DNA from: Acanthochlamys bracteata
Taxonomy: Eukaryota; Streptophyta; Magnoliopsida; Pandanales; Velloziaceae
Direction of reading: 5' to 3'
Assembly: GCA_019914995.1 (NCBI GenBank)
Contig: CM034128.1
Coordinates: 10,435,501-10,499,500 of the forward strand
Length of the DNA: 64,000 bases
Shown here piece by piece: positions 50,090 to 61,500 of this stretch; within the stretch, counting starts at the first letter, position 1, and the number at the start of each line of letters is the position of its first letter. Both the position numbers and the translations under genes were made by a program. The notes beneath the pieces were generated by a model that ran no database searches, was not told where the DNA came from, and saw only the letters and a program-made list of their open reading frames with translations.

Positions 50090-52600
50090 AACTTGGACTT
50101 TTCTGTTCCCTTGAGAGAAGAGAACCAAAGAAATAAAGAAAACAATCCTTCTTTTCTTTGCCTGTAGAAACAAGAACCGAAAGTTCTCTCTTCTGCCCAA
50201 CTTCTTCTCAAGCTCTTCTCTCTCTCTCTCCCTCTATATCTGTTTGTTGATCGGTCGACATTGCTGTCAGGTAATTAACTTTCTCCGATGCTTACAAATT
50301 TCTTTCTTTTGTGTTCGTTTGCTACTTTCGCTCAATTTTTCTGAGCTTTTTAGCTAAATATTGGTTGTTCTTTCTTAAATTTTAAGAAACTTGAGTTTCT
50401 GGAACTTGTCTGGGAAAGAAATCGATATTTAGCTTCTTGGTTCTGTTATTTGTGTGCAATTGCTTTTTTTCCTTGGCGGGATTTGGATTGGTAATGATAA
50501 AGCCGCGAAATGTATGGACGTTTTTCTAGTTCTTATGTTATTATTGTGAGAGATTTTGATCATTTTTTATTTTTTCTTTGCCATAGGAAAGCAATGATTG
50601 TTGTTACTGTTGATTCAGTTGTTGATTGAGTCTAACTCTTGCTCGGTAGATTGCTGGAATTATAAGCTGATAGAGAAGGAAGGGGCATTATCTTGATTTT
50701 AGCTCTAAAATTTTAATCTTCATATTCTGCAATACTACAGTTGATTAGGGTTGGAAGTTGATGGATGTGGCTTCTAAAAACGTTGCAGCTTTTCTTTTCT
50801 TGATGTTTAATGTTCTGAGGATTTTGAAAGTCTTGACGAATGGTTGAATGTGGTTATGGTACATGGCTTTCAGTACGTTTGTTGACACAAAGACATCTTG
50901 GTTTTTACTTGTCATTTTTTTCCCTTGCCAAGTTTTGTCTTTCTAAGAAAAGACTCCTTTTTGTTTGATTTATGCATGAATACTGTTGCACGCAGATGAT
51001 ATAGACTTATTTTAGTTCAAGGATGAAGATAAGAGCACATATGTGATTAATAGACTCGAAGGTTCTCTTCGTGCAGCATTTAGTAATTTTATCCATGTCT
51101 GAGCTTTGAGCTTAAACAGGATAATGACTTTCAATTGAATTGATAGCGGAACATTTCTATATGTGGTTCTAGTTGCTCAAGTAACCTCTCCACGACAAAT
51201 ATTTCAAAAACTTGGTGAGAACTAAAGTTGACCACTACTTATAGAACTTGTGGTGAGAACAGTCTTGCTGCATTACTTTAATTTTTGCCCAAATTCGTCT
51301 ACATTCTAAAGTAGCTACGTTTGTTGACGGTTTCAGGTTCCTTTTAAGATGTAGATTATGAGATTATTTTTGGAGTTCAAAAGATCATGAAATGCGGAAG
51401 ATCTGTAAATGGCTGATAACCAGAAGATTGTCAGAAGGGTACCTATCAACTAAACATGTTCTATAGAAAAGGAGCATTAGTTCGAGAACTCAAGTTAGAG
51501 AAAGACCATCATAATTGAATACATTTGATTATATTTTGTCATTTGTAATGTGGTGATAAATGCTTGAAAAGATCACATAAGAGTTATAGAGCTAAGTGAC
51601 ACACTAGTGGCAGATAGTCTCCTAAACTTCACTCTATGTGATTTCCGAGTAATCTTGTTCTGAATACCATCTTTCTTGACTAATAGCATAGTAACCTAGG
51701 GAGGTCTCTGCTCAGTGTGTTCTTACATGTTGGATTGACTATGTAGTTTTTCATGATCGTTCTGCTTATTACTACTGGACTTTGTGGATGACAAGTGCTT
51801 CATTATGTGAAGCTGTTTAACTAAAGGGGTCTGCACTAAACTCTTAGCTAAGCAACTAGGCAGTAAGTGCTTACTTTGAATTGCCCTTTTTGAGTTTTGT
51901 ACTCGTTATGAATAGTTACTAGAGTCTATAGTCAAGAATTTCATCTAGATAGCACATTAACTGAAGCTCAAAATGTGTACTTTTTCTGTTTTTTCTATTC
52001 AGAAATTATTAACACACTTACGTTTGCAGTTGCAGTACACACAAGCATTCACAGGACACAGTTATAAGATGATCTAGAGTTAAGTAGATGAATACCTGAT
52101 CTTTTTGAAGACTATGTCAGCCTTAGAGAAAAAACAGGGTTGGGAGAAGAAATTTATAATACTGAGCATCAAAAAAGAACTTACTTTCCCGGGGTCGCTA
52201 GGTTGGACTCAACATTGTGCCAAACATCTTGTGTGTTGAAGTAATGAAGGGTCAACTAGCCCAAAAGCTGGAATGCTTTTCTCCCGTTGTTTTGGGATTG
52301 AGCTCATTTAGGTAATATACAAGTTGCCTTTGTTCTAGTAGCCTAATATCTTATCATTTTCAGGCAGCCCATACACAGATAAGTATCCTTGTTCACTTGC
52401 TTTAGTATATTTATTCTTTCTCAGGTGGTCAATTTGCCTAGGCTTTTTTTCAGCATTTATATTCACTTGGGAAAGCATTCGACCTCCAAACAAAGGCATA
52501 TATTCCTAGATCTTCTCCAGGATGTTCAAGTGATTTCCATCATGGGAAGTACTTGATACATTAGTTGAGTGAATGTAAATTAATCAACGCTGCTACCATC
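50090..52600 (+). other. Leader exon and long 5'UTR intron region of the 52.6-kb gene
   Basis: A CT-rich leader exon (about 50100-50270) ends TGCTGTCAG/GTAATT. The next coding sequence starts at 52601, so the leader is interrupted by up to 2.3 kb of intron, perhaps with further non-coding exons near 52030 and 52370 where AG acceptors follow pyrimidine tracts. No protein-coding content was found in between. Confidence 0.5.
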
Positions 52601-53607
52601 ATGCCCTCCGGTGACAAGCAACAGCCAGTTTCAGTAAAGAAAGTTGCACTTAGGGAGTTACTGAGTGAAGCATCTAACATAATTCCAAAACTTCCAACAA
52701 GCTCACCTCTTTCTAAAGAGAAAGGGCTGCTAGATCCTCCGAAAGTGGGTGCAAAGAGACAACGTCCTGATAGTCTCTTTTCAAGTCCATCTACCCAAAC
52801 AGCTCAAGGCAATGCTATGGCCAATGGGCATCTTGTGTATGTTCGCAGAAAGGTTGACCCTGAAAGTGGGAAGTTAAGCTCCCCTGAATCAAAGAAGTGT
52901 ACAAGTTTCACTGATAAGGCGTCTAAAGTTCAGCAGGATGAACTCAAAGAACCTAGAGTTTCACCATCTCAGGCTGCACCTGCTCCGGTTGCTTCACCAA
53001 CTCCACCATCTGGAGGACCTTCTCTTCTCCCTTCTCTTAACGACAAGACAAATGGCCCTCCTGGACCTAGTGAATCTGTTGTGAATACAGTGAATGCTGC
53101 TACTGATGGTCATCAGACGATTAACTGGGGAGAGAGGTTTCTTCGCCTGCAGTTATGTTTGAAGCACTGTGATCAGTCTAGTCAGGAGGAACATGTTAAG
53201 AGTGAGTAACTCGATTATGTCTAAGTACTTTCACATGAATTTGTGTTATAACCATGCCTTGAACTAACATTTATTTTGAGTGATGATTGTAGTGTTACGA
53301 TCCTTGCCAGCAGCTGGTCGAAGCAGACACGCAGTTGAATTGGAGAAAAGAGCAATAAGTCTGATGATGGAGGAAGGTAGTACTTTTCATAGAAATTACA
53401 TCTTCGTGAAATAAAGAATGCCGTTGCTAAACAACACAATCTTAACCTAAACAAGTATTGTCTTTCTGAAATGTCTATGTGAAATCTGTTTAGTACATCT
53501 AGTGATATCTGACCCAAGTATCATCTATTTGTTACATTACCTTTGCAGGATTGGAGTTGCAAAGAATGAATTCTCTCAATATCTTTGGGTGGAAGAATGT
53601 TGTCTAA
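52601..53607 (+). CDS. Plant-specific protein of unknown function, proline-rich centre
   Basis: Three exons, 52601-53201, 53293-53376 and 53549-53607, joined in frame by GT-AG introns, give 247 residues. I recognise the general type (plant proteins with a short N-terminal VKKVALRELLSEAS motif and a conserved C-terminal helix-rich block) but no assigned function. The N-terminal block is followed by a basic, disordered stretch (GAKRQRPDS), then a Ser/Pro/Ala-rich linker. The C-terminal block INWGERFLRLQLCLKHCDQ, then MLRSLPAAGRSRHAVELEKR and LELQRMNSLNIFG, looks like an amphipathic helical domain, possibly for protein-protein contact. The frame is open upstream of the ATG only without another ATG. 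There is no targeting signal; it is probably nuclear or cytosolic. Confidence 0.85.
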
Positions 53608-53904
53608 GGACGACGCTTTTGTTTCAGCTCTAACAACTTTTCCTGTACCCTTCTTCACGTATAAGCAGAGTGAAGATGTTCTCAAGTCCGAACCCTTCAG
53701 TTTCCATAAGCCGTGTTCATCTTTAAGCAGCTGGCCAGCTCCCTCTCCACCTTCAAGTGAATTTTCTCATGAGGCTTATAACAAAAAATTTCACTTTCTG
53801 TAGCCGTAAAATTTGATTTAAGCAGTGTGTAACTCGTGTTAACTTCTAAAAAGAATCAGTTTTCTTTCTGAACTAAAAGATTTTTACTTCTCGTTGCAGC
53901 AGCT

Positions 53905-54155
53905 TAGGACTTGTTTACCTTTATTCCAAATTCATTTTTAATTTTCAACTCACCTTTAAACTAAGCTCTTTTTGCCAGAAATTTACTTTTAAATTTAAAT
54001 TTTAAAAAATTAAAAAATTAATTTTTTAAACTAAAAAAATTAAATATAAAAAATTTATTTTTTATTAAATATATTTTTACTATTTAATTTATTTTTGATA
54101 AACTAAATTTTAAGAAAGTGAGTTTAATAACGACCGTAAACACATCTTTAGTTGT
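53905..54155. repeat. MITE-like AT-rich element
   Basis: About 245 bp with imperfect inverted ends: GGACTTGTTTACCTTTATTC on the left and GATGTGTTTACGGTCGTTAT as the complement of the right, sharing GTTTAC at the same place. The middle is nearly all A/T. It lies between the unknown-function gene and the zinc-finger gene. Confidence 0.5.
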
Positions 54156-54428
54156 TGTAACTATGGTAGTCTTCCAATTTTGTTGCAGCAATCTCTGCTT
54201 GTAAGTTGCGTTACCTTGGAAAACTTCATTACTTTTTTCGTATTTTTCTGTACTGTTTGGACCTATAGGTTTAAAAAGGCTTTCAGTAAATAGGCCCATT
54301 TATAAAGCCCATGAATGTCGAGTTTGATCGTTACTGGTAGTACTGTTACACTTACGTCTCTTCTTAAATACTTCCGTAGCCGTTCTCAACGCTGAAGAAC
54401 GAAAAATAATAATAGTAGTAACTGTCAG

Positions 54429-54502
54429 GACTCAATTCGAAACAATAACTAACTCCAACCGCCAAGACTCGATTCGAAGCAATAACTAACTCAACTGCTA
54501 CT
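54429..54502. repeat. 37-bp direct repeat upstream of the zinc-finger gene
   Basis: Two near-identical copies starting at 54429 (GACTCAATTCGAAACAATAA) and 54466 (GACTCGATTCGAAGCAATAA), each continuing with CTAACTC and differing at a few bases. They lie 155-230 bp before the zinc-finger ATG, in the promoter or 5'UTR. A recent tandem duplication. Confidence 0.8.
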
Positions 54503-54655
54503 TCACTACTATAAATTATAACTACCATTTCTCCACTCCCCACTCGTACGCAAGCAATCATTTTTCTTCATGCACGTTGTTGCTGATTGCAGAACTGCTA
54601 CTGCTAACACTACTGAGAGCTGCTATAGCGCGTTACTTCCGGTGAGCTTATAACG

Positions 54656-55930
54656 ATGAGTGTTCACGCTCCGCTTCCCATGGGTCATTTCCCAGGCCCA
54701 GCCTTCTCTAGTTACCACGGTGGCGATGGTGGCGGCGACGACGATGATCCGAAGCGCAACCGTTACTTTCGGGGACATGGGATTGATGCTCCTGATGTCG
54801 ATTCTGAAGAAGATGAAGAGGAAGTAGATGGACAGCAGCAAGGGGAAGGGCAAGTGAAGAAGAAGAGAAAGCCCTACGTGAGAAAGAAGCCTCCGCCGGG
54901 TGCTATACCGACAGTTCCATGCCCTTGCTGTCCTCAAATGTTTTTCTCCGACAAAGCAATGCACGGTCACATGCGAATGCATAAAGACAGGGACTGGAAG
55001 GGTGTTACTCCGCCGAATGCCAAGAGGCCGGAGACTCGAAGGCAAAGGGAGAGAGACGTTGCCAAGAGTCTTCTTATACTCTCCACAGGCGAGGATCCTG
55101 AGCCAGAAGGAGAGTATATTTGCAGCAACTGCGGGCAAGCTTTTCGGTCCCGTCAGGCTCTCGGTGGGCATAGGGCAAGCCACAAGGACGTTCCAGGTTG
55201 CTGCGCGAAACAAAAAGTTCAGAATCACCATGGTGGTGACGGCGGCGGCAATGATGGCGGCGCTGGTGCAATCAAGAAGAAGAAATTTGAAGATAAAGCT
55301 AGTAAAGGTAATGAAGGAGATGAAAGCAATAAAGAAAACCAAGGTGATAAAGGTAACAAACAGAAGGAAGTTATATACATCATCGAGATGGCGCCTGACT
55401 CGTTCGACTTCACCGATAAGAATAAAGAGAAGGAGTCCAACTACAACAGAGGGATTGTCATCAGAGAACCAGATGCGAACCAGCGACGAGCAGAAGCAGT
55501 AGCAGAGAAGGCGAAAGGTTCCGGTAAAGGTAAAGAGGTTGTCGTCGAAGAACCGAAACGGAAGCGAGGGAGACCGAAAGGAGGAAAGAACCAAGCGGAA
55601 TCATCTTCATCGCGAATACCTGAACCTGATGCTGCTACCGTTGCCGCTAACGCTGCGTTAAGAGCGACAACAAGATCAGTAACTGCAGCAAGTGCAAGTG
55701 CAAAGGCTAGTGATCATAAAGAGAAAGGTGTAGATATTGATTTGAACTCATCGCCGGTGCCGGAGAACGGAAAGGGTAAAGAGAAAGATCATAAAGGGAA
55801 AGGTAAAGAGATTGATTTGAACGAGCAGCCGAGAAGCAGTACTGATAAGGAAGAAGATGAATCTTCTCCTAGTCTTGATCTCAATAACCCTCCTAAGCAA
55901 TCCAAGGACAAGGGAAAGAAGCAGCAGTAG
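54656..55930 (+). CDS. C2H2 zinc-finger protein with three EAR repression motifs
   Basis: An intronless gene for a 424-residue putative transcriptional repressor. Finger 1 has C89, C92, H105, H109 in a variant context (CPCCPQMFFSDKAMHGHMRMH without its last histidine context changed), and finger 2 has C156, C159, H172, H176 with the plant-specific QALGGH at 167-172. A basic region with RGRPKGGK (about 303-310) resembles an AT-hook. Three EAR-type motifs lie near the C-terminus: IDLNSSP (about 361), IDLNEQP (about 386) and LDLNNPP (about 407); such motifs recruit TOPLESS co-repressors. The N-terminus is Gly/Asp-rich, followed by an acidic run and basic KKKRKPYVRKK, a likely nuclear signal. The middle is Lys/Glu/Gly-rich and disordered. 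The start ATG gives MSVHAPLPM. Target genes are unknown. Confidence 0.9.
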   Translation: MSVHAPLPMGHFPGPAFSSYHGGDGGGDDDDPKRNRYFRGHGIDAPDVDSEEDEEEVDGQQQGEGQVKKKRKPYVRKKPPPGAIPTVPCPCCPQMFFSDKAMHGHMRMHKDRDWKGVTPPNAKRPETRRQRERDVAKSLLILSTGEDPEPEGEYICSNCGQAFRSRQALGGHRASHKDVPGCCAKQKVQNHHGGDGGGNDGGAGAIKKKKFEDKASKGNEGDESNKENQGDKGNKQKEVIYIIEMAPDSFDFTDKNKEKESNYNRGIVIREPDANQRRAEAVAEKAKGSGKGKEVVVEEPKRKRGRPKGGKNQAESSSSRIPEPDAATVAANAALRATTRSVTAASASAKASDHKEKGVDIDLNSSPVPENGKGKEKDHKGKGKEIDLNEQPRSSTDKEEDESSPSLDLNNPPKQSKDKGKKQQ

Positions 55931-56639
55931 ATTATCTATATATTGATTCTTTTAATTAATTAGTATCAGTAGTAGTGTTTGTTATAGTTATTTTTTTAAG
56001 TTTGTTGTTCATTTAGTTTTTGTTGTTTATATATGTAATAGTAATCGAATCAAAATGAAATTTATTGATGATTTATCTAATTTAATTCATATTGCATGCT
56101 AACGTGTGTGTGTATATGTAAGTTTTACGTCAACATTCCATGCATAGATGTATAGAGTGAGAAGGTTCATATTGATACTGAACATTTATAGCCACCGATT
56201 TTGTGCATGACTGTGATTTTTGGCTGATGATAATAAACCTCAGACTCCTTCGATCAAAGCTTGAAGTGTATGAAAATGCCTGCAACATGACTTTTACACA
56301 TAGTAACTGACTTCTCTTTTACTAAAAAATTATTTCTAATTAATTTTTTATTATAAAAAAATATAAAAAATCACTTTCAATTTATTTTTAATACAAAAAA
56401 ATATATTATTTTTAACAATACTATTTTTATACTTTCAAAATACTCGCTTTTAAAGTTATGTTCGCCATTGTGGTTGTCAATGATGATGTTGGTGAGAAGC
56501 TACTGACTGAAAAAAAACAATAAGAACAAAGCGGAACATATATATATAAGAGCAAGTTCGAACAGTTAGTCATGTTGTCTAACTGATGAAGATCTCAGAA
56601 AGTTGCTATTGTTAAATTACTTCTATACTGCATGTCTGC
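55931..56639. other. Zinc-finger 3'UTR and AT-rich spacer
   Basis: The 3'UTR likely extends to about 56070. An AT-rich patch at 56330-56450 resembles the MITE-like family. No gene was seen. Confidence 0.45.
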
Positions 56640-57480
56640 TTAGCTGAGTATATATATAGGTGTTGATATATTTTCATATTGTTTATTATTTTAAAGTTTT
56701 GAATAAGTTCTGTATATATCTAATTAATATGGTATCAGAACGAATCACATATAAATTAAATTTTGATTCCATTAATGTCTACAATGAGGAATGTATACTA
56801 GATAAACTCCACATGCTAATTCGTGAGAATGTGTTAGATTAGTTTTATATTGCTTATTTACAAAGCTGGACATGTGTCGATATAGCTTAGATACTCTCTC
56901 TAATTGTAAGTTTCAGGATGATCTATATTTAGGCCTAAATTAACAGGTATAGGAGAAAACTACTCGAGTTTGAAAGTTAATGTGCAAGAAATTTTGGACT
57001 TTGCTCTTTATATTTTCATGTTTCTTCCAAAGCAAAAAGGGCGGCTCGAAATTGAACTTATTAAGAAAATTTTAATCTAATATTATTTATAAATAATACT
57101 AAAATAATATTTATAAAAATTTGGGTTTATTTTTTTTATGAACAATTGATTTTGAGAAAGTAATTTTAAGTTCATTATATAATATCAGAGTGAACTGGAT
57201 CGGACTGATTCAAAATATAGATTAAATTTAATTTTATTATTCATATTATTTATGATATTTACGGTCCGTTTTATTATAGAATAAAAATAATTTGTTTTAT
57301 TTTAGAATAGATAGCATATTTTTTATTCAAAAATAGTTTTTCCATTACATTATATATAGCAAGTATTTTACTTTATTTCAGAATATGTGTTAAAAAAATT
57401 TTAATTTTATATTACTTATTAATAATATTGAAATGATATATATTAAAAAAATTTAGCTCACTATTTCCATTTCGAAAGGC
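56640..57480. repeat. LTR-retroelement remnant with PBS-like words; LTR-like repeat copy 2
   Basis: TGGTATCAGAAC at 56730-56741 closely matches the primer-binding site complementary to initiator tRNA-Met used by Copia-type elements, and a decayed version (TAATATCAGAG) lies at 57180-57190. From 57060 to 57475 the sequence aligns with the repeat at 38555-39025 in the same block order. No gag or pol coding remains, and no intact LTR pair could be delimited. Confidence 0.5.
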
Positions 57481-58505
57481 GGTCAAACAGCTAGGTACAA
57501 TTTGCCGTCTTTGTTCGTTAAGTTTGAAGTAAGTCTGGACGATATGGATATCGTAGTTAACATTAAGTAAAAAACATTAGGAAAATTGAAAGTTAGATCA
57601 AAACCTGATCTATATTTTAATTTATAATTTCAAATCAATAGCCGGAACTTTTTAAAGTCATTAGATCATGAACATGTTTGGATCTGATTCAGAAATATTC
57701 TTCTACTTTTTGTATTTAAATTACATATGTACAGTTGTGATTATTGAATCTGATTAACAAATGAAAAACGGTGGGCAAAACTATTATTTCTTTTTCTCTG
57801 GTTAGTGTTGCACGTTAGTAGAGGACCACTATAATTCATGGTATATATGTTTTAGAAACCCAAGATTGAATCTTCAATCACCGTCTCAACACATGCATCA
57901 CCAACGTGTTAGTTTTCCTCTCTTCAAATCTCTTTTGTTTTCACCTTTCTTCCAAATTTAGGAATCAAAAGTTTTTTGGTTCTTAATCTCTTCTCTTGTT
58001 GTTGGTGTTGTTGACGGACAAGTTAGCTAGGCTAGCTGTACTTGCTTAGCATTTTCTTTAAAGTTGTTGGAGTGATTGGAATATCTTCAGAGGTCCAACA
58101 ATGGTGGAAAGTTTCTGTCAGCAACCGATAGATGAAGTAGCAATCAGAAAAAAAAGGTTCTTCCATTTCTTTTACCAGTCTTTTAAAATATTTGAATAAA
58201 TTTGATTTACTTTCAGGTAAACTATATTTGATTGTACTAGGATTTATAATTATTAATTTTCTTTTTTGTTTTCTATAAAGATGTTTGTGTGCATGAGTTG
58301 TCCATTGGCTGTAAGAATTCTTGTTTTTCATTAAACAATTACTTTCTTATTTCTAAAAATTTGGGTTGGGTTGGTAGGGAACGTTCAGTCTTATTCTACC
58401 AGAATCTCAATCATGTATTATCATTTCTGTTTTACATACATTTTTTTTAATTGATTTCTTTCCTTTTGGGGAAGTTATTTGCGGTGATGCAGTAGAATAG
58501 AATCA
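57481..58505. other. NLP upstream region and leader
   Basis: About 1 kb before the NLP start. A leader with a pyrimidine tract and AG at 58490-58492 (GATGCAG) just before the ATG suggests a 5'UTR intron. A small upstream ORF starts at 58101. Nothing else was recognised. Confidence 0.4.
58101..58199 (+). other. Possible upstream ORF in the NLP leader
   Basis: A 32-codon frame (ATG at 58101, TAA at 58197-58199) starting MVESFCQQPIDEVAIRKK. It would be in the leader if transcription starts before about 58000. It may also be interrupted by a 5'UTR intron, in which case it is not real. No homologue is known to me. Confidence 0.2.
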
Positions 58506-61500
58506 ATGGAGAATATCATTCTTCAACCAAATATCTCTACAGGATTCGATCTCTTCAATGGAGTTGGCGACTTTTTGTTTCTGGATGAAATGGTTTCGCA
58601 AGTAGATGGATTTCAGGTTCCTGATTTAATGGATTTCGAAACAAGTGTCTCTCCTTACGATTTTCCAAGTAGAATGCTCCTTGGTAATGAGGATCGCAGC
58701 AGCAGTTTAGTCCTAGATCATCATCAAACTTGGTACAAAAACCAAGTGAAATTTTCAGAAAAAAATGGTACTACGGTGCCTAAGAACACTAGCTCCCAAT
58801 TAATTCTTCCACATTGGACAAGTTCTTGGGTTCAACAAAGACATCCAGTCTCTTCCATCACTGATAGATTTCTATATGCTGTAAGGTATATTACAGAATG
58901 CCAAAGAGAAGGTGATGTTCTTGTTCAGGTATGGTTGCCCACGAGAAGAGGAGACCGAAAAGTTCTTACTACTTCTGGCCAACCGTTCGATCTTAGTTCC
59001 AGCAACGTGAGTCTTGCCAATTATAGGATGATTTCAATGAACTACAACTTCTCAGCTGAGCAGAATTCTGGTGAGACAGTTGGGTTGCCAGGAAGAGTTT
59101 TCCTGGGGAAGTTGCCGGAGTGGACGCCAGATGTTCGATACTTTAGTAGGTATGAGTATCCGAGGGTTGATTATGCGCAACAGCTCGGCGTCCGTGGCAC
59201 TCTAGCCGTCCCAGTGTTTGAGCGAGGCAACAGGTCCTGCTTAGGTGTTCTGGAGATTGTGATGACTAAAGACAAGATGCACTATGCCAATGATCTTGAA
59301 AGAATTTGTATTGCTCTTCAGGTTTGCCTCTAATTTGCTCTGTTCATAGAGTACAAGTGGAATTTTTTAAGAAATTCTTCCAACTCCTTCCTTAAATTGC
59401 AAAAAAGACAAGTGAAATTATGCTTATATTATTTTGTCATTTGACTTAGAAGTTACTCTTATGCAGGCAGTTGATCTTACTACCTCTGAAGTCTCAACTG
59501 TTCCTAGGACATTGGTAAGTGAAGAAGACACATGGGATGTGAATTTCTTGGATTATACAACGTGGTCGCTTGTTAATTAACTAGTTTTTTCAACCATTAG
59601 GTGAGCAACAGTTCATACAAGACTGCTTTACCAGAGATACAGGGAGTATTGCGTACCATATGCAAAACCCATAATTTGCCATTAGCTCAAACTTGGTTTT
59701 CATGCATCCAGCAAGGGAAAGGAGGTTGCCGTCACTCCAGTGAAAACTACAAAGATTGTGTTTCTACAGTTGATGAAGCTTGTTATGTGAATTATTTCCG
59801 AATGAGAGGCTTCCAGGAGGCTTGCTCCGAACACCACCTGCTTAAAGGGCAGGGCCTAGTAGGGAAAGCATTTGCAACAAATGAACCATGTTTTTCACCA
59901 GATATAACTTCTCTCCATAAGACTGACTACCCTCTTGCTCACCATGCTAGAAAGTTCCATTTGAGAGCTGCAGTGGCAATTAGAATGAGAAGCACTGAAG
60001 TGAAACATAATGACTACGTTTTAGAATTCTTCCTGCCAATTGATTGTGTAGAAAGCGAAGGACAGAAGGCGATGCTTAATTCACTGTCCCGGACGTTACG
60101 GAAGGTTTGTAAGAGTTTATGGATCATTTCAGAGGGGGAGATAAAGAATGAAGCTAAATTGCAAGCTGAAGAAGCAAACCCTGTGGGTATCTCATATGAA
60201 GATGGATCAAAGAGAAGTCCAAATGCACCAGGATCAACTGGTATAGTTCACCCAGAGGTTGTGTGCTCCTCAAGGGAGATAAACATACACTCGCACATAA
60301 GGCAGCAGCATCCCCAAGGTTCCGTTCATGATAACTTGGATTTCAGTGAATCTTCTCATAGACAGACAGAATCATCAGGATGTGAACGGGATAAACATTT
60401 TCAGAAAACCGAATGTCCTCTTAGTTTGGAAATCCTTCAGCAGCACTTCTCTAGTAGCTTGAAGGATGCTGCCAAGAATCTTGGAGGCGAGTGTACTTCT
60501 CTTTTTAATAATCAACTTCTTCATGGCATATTGCATGAATACAAAATTTTTTTAATAAGTTGGGACCTATTCTTAACGTAATGCTAAACAAGACTTGCTT
60601 CACTTCACTCACCAATTGTGTTCTACAAACTACATGTTCACACAAGTTTAATTTGCTTCATGGTTGCCTTGTTTTTCTGCTGCAGTGAGCCCAACCACTC
60701 TAAAACGGATATGCGGGCACCATGGAATAGGTCCCTGGCCGTCTAAGAAGCCAAGGAATGTTGACCAGTCTCTCAGAAAGCTGCAAGAAAAGATCAATTC
60801 AGCTGGCAGGGCTAATGGAGTCATTCAGGATACTCCCCTCCCACCTAATTCAACAAATTCTTCCAGTTTACAAGAGAAGCCGTCTGAAAGTAATGCTTCA
60901 CTCCCTCTGAAAAGAAGCAGTCATTCAGATTATTCTAATTTCCATCAGCAGGTAGGGGTTTGCGGTTTTCGTGGTAATGCAAATGCGAGATATTCTCCAT
61001 CATCATCTTCAAGCTGTCATAGATCCTATTCAAACATAATACCTGGTCCTAGTGGTGTGCAACAGCTGACTCAGGTATCCTGTTTCACCAGACAAGGAGA
61101 ATCAGAGGAGGATAACCACAGCGACTTGCACAAGCGTGTGAATAGCAAGTTAGAGTTATGTGTTTCAGCAGATGAGCAATCAAGATGTCAGGGTAAACTT
61201 GAGTACCTCAATTCTGGTTATGAACAAGTGTGCCGGGGATATATATTTCCTGTGGATAATGAACACGACGGTTTGCTCAGAATAAAGGCCGTGTATGGTG
61301 AAAAGAGGGTCAGGCTCAAACTTCAACCTAATTGGTCATTTCAAGATTTGAAACAGGAGATTCTAAAGCGGTTTAATATTCACGAGTTCAGTTCAGTACA
61401 AGTGAAGTACCTTGATGATGACTCTGAATGGGTGCTGTTAACATGCGATGCAGACCTTCAGGAGTGTGCAGAAGTTTGCAGATCATCTAGAGCCAATACT

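Noticed and set aside
53585-53803. 72-residue frame downstream of the unknown-function gene
   Set aside because: It starts inside the last coding exon in a different frame and runs through the 3'UTR.
54623-55594. 323-residue open frame on the minus strand
   Set aside because: It lies antisense to the C2H2 zinc-finger gene and its composition (Phe/Leu/Val runs opposite Lys/Glu codons) is the expected shadow.
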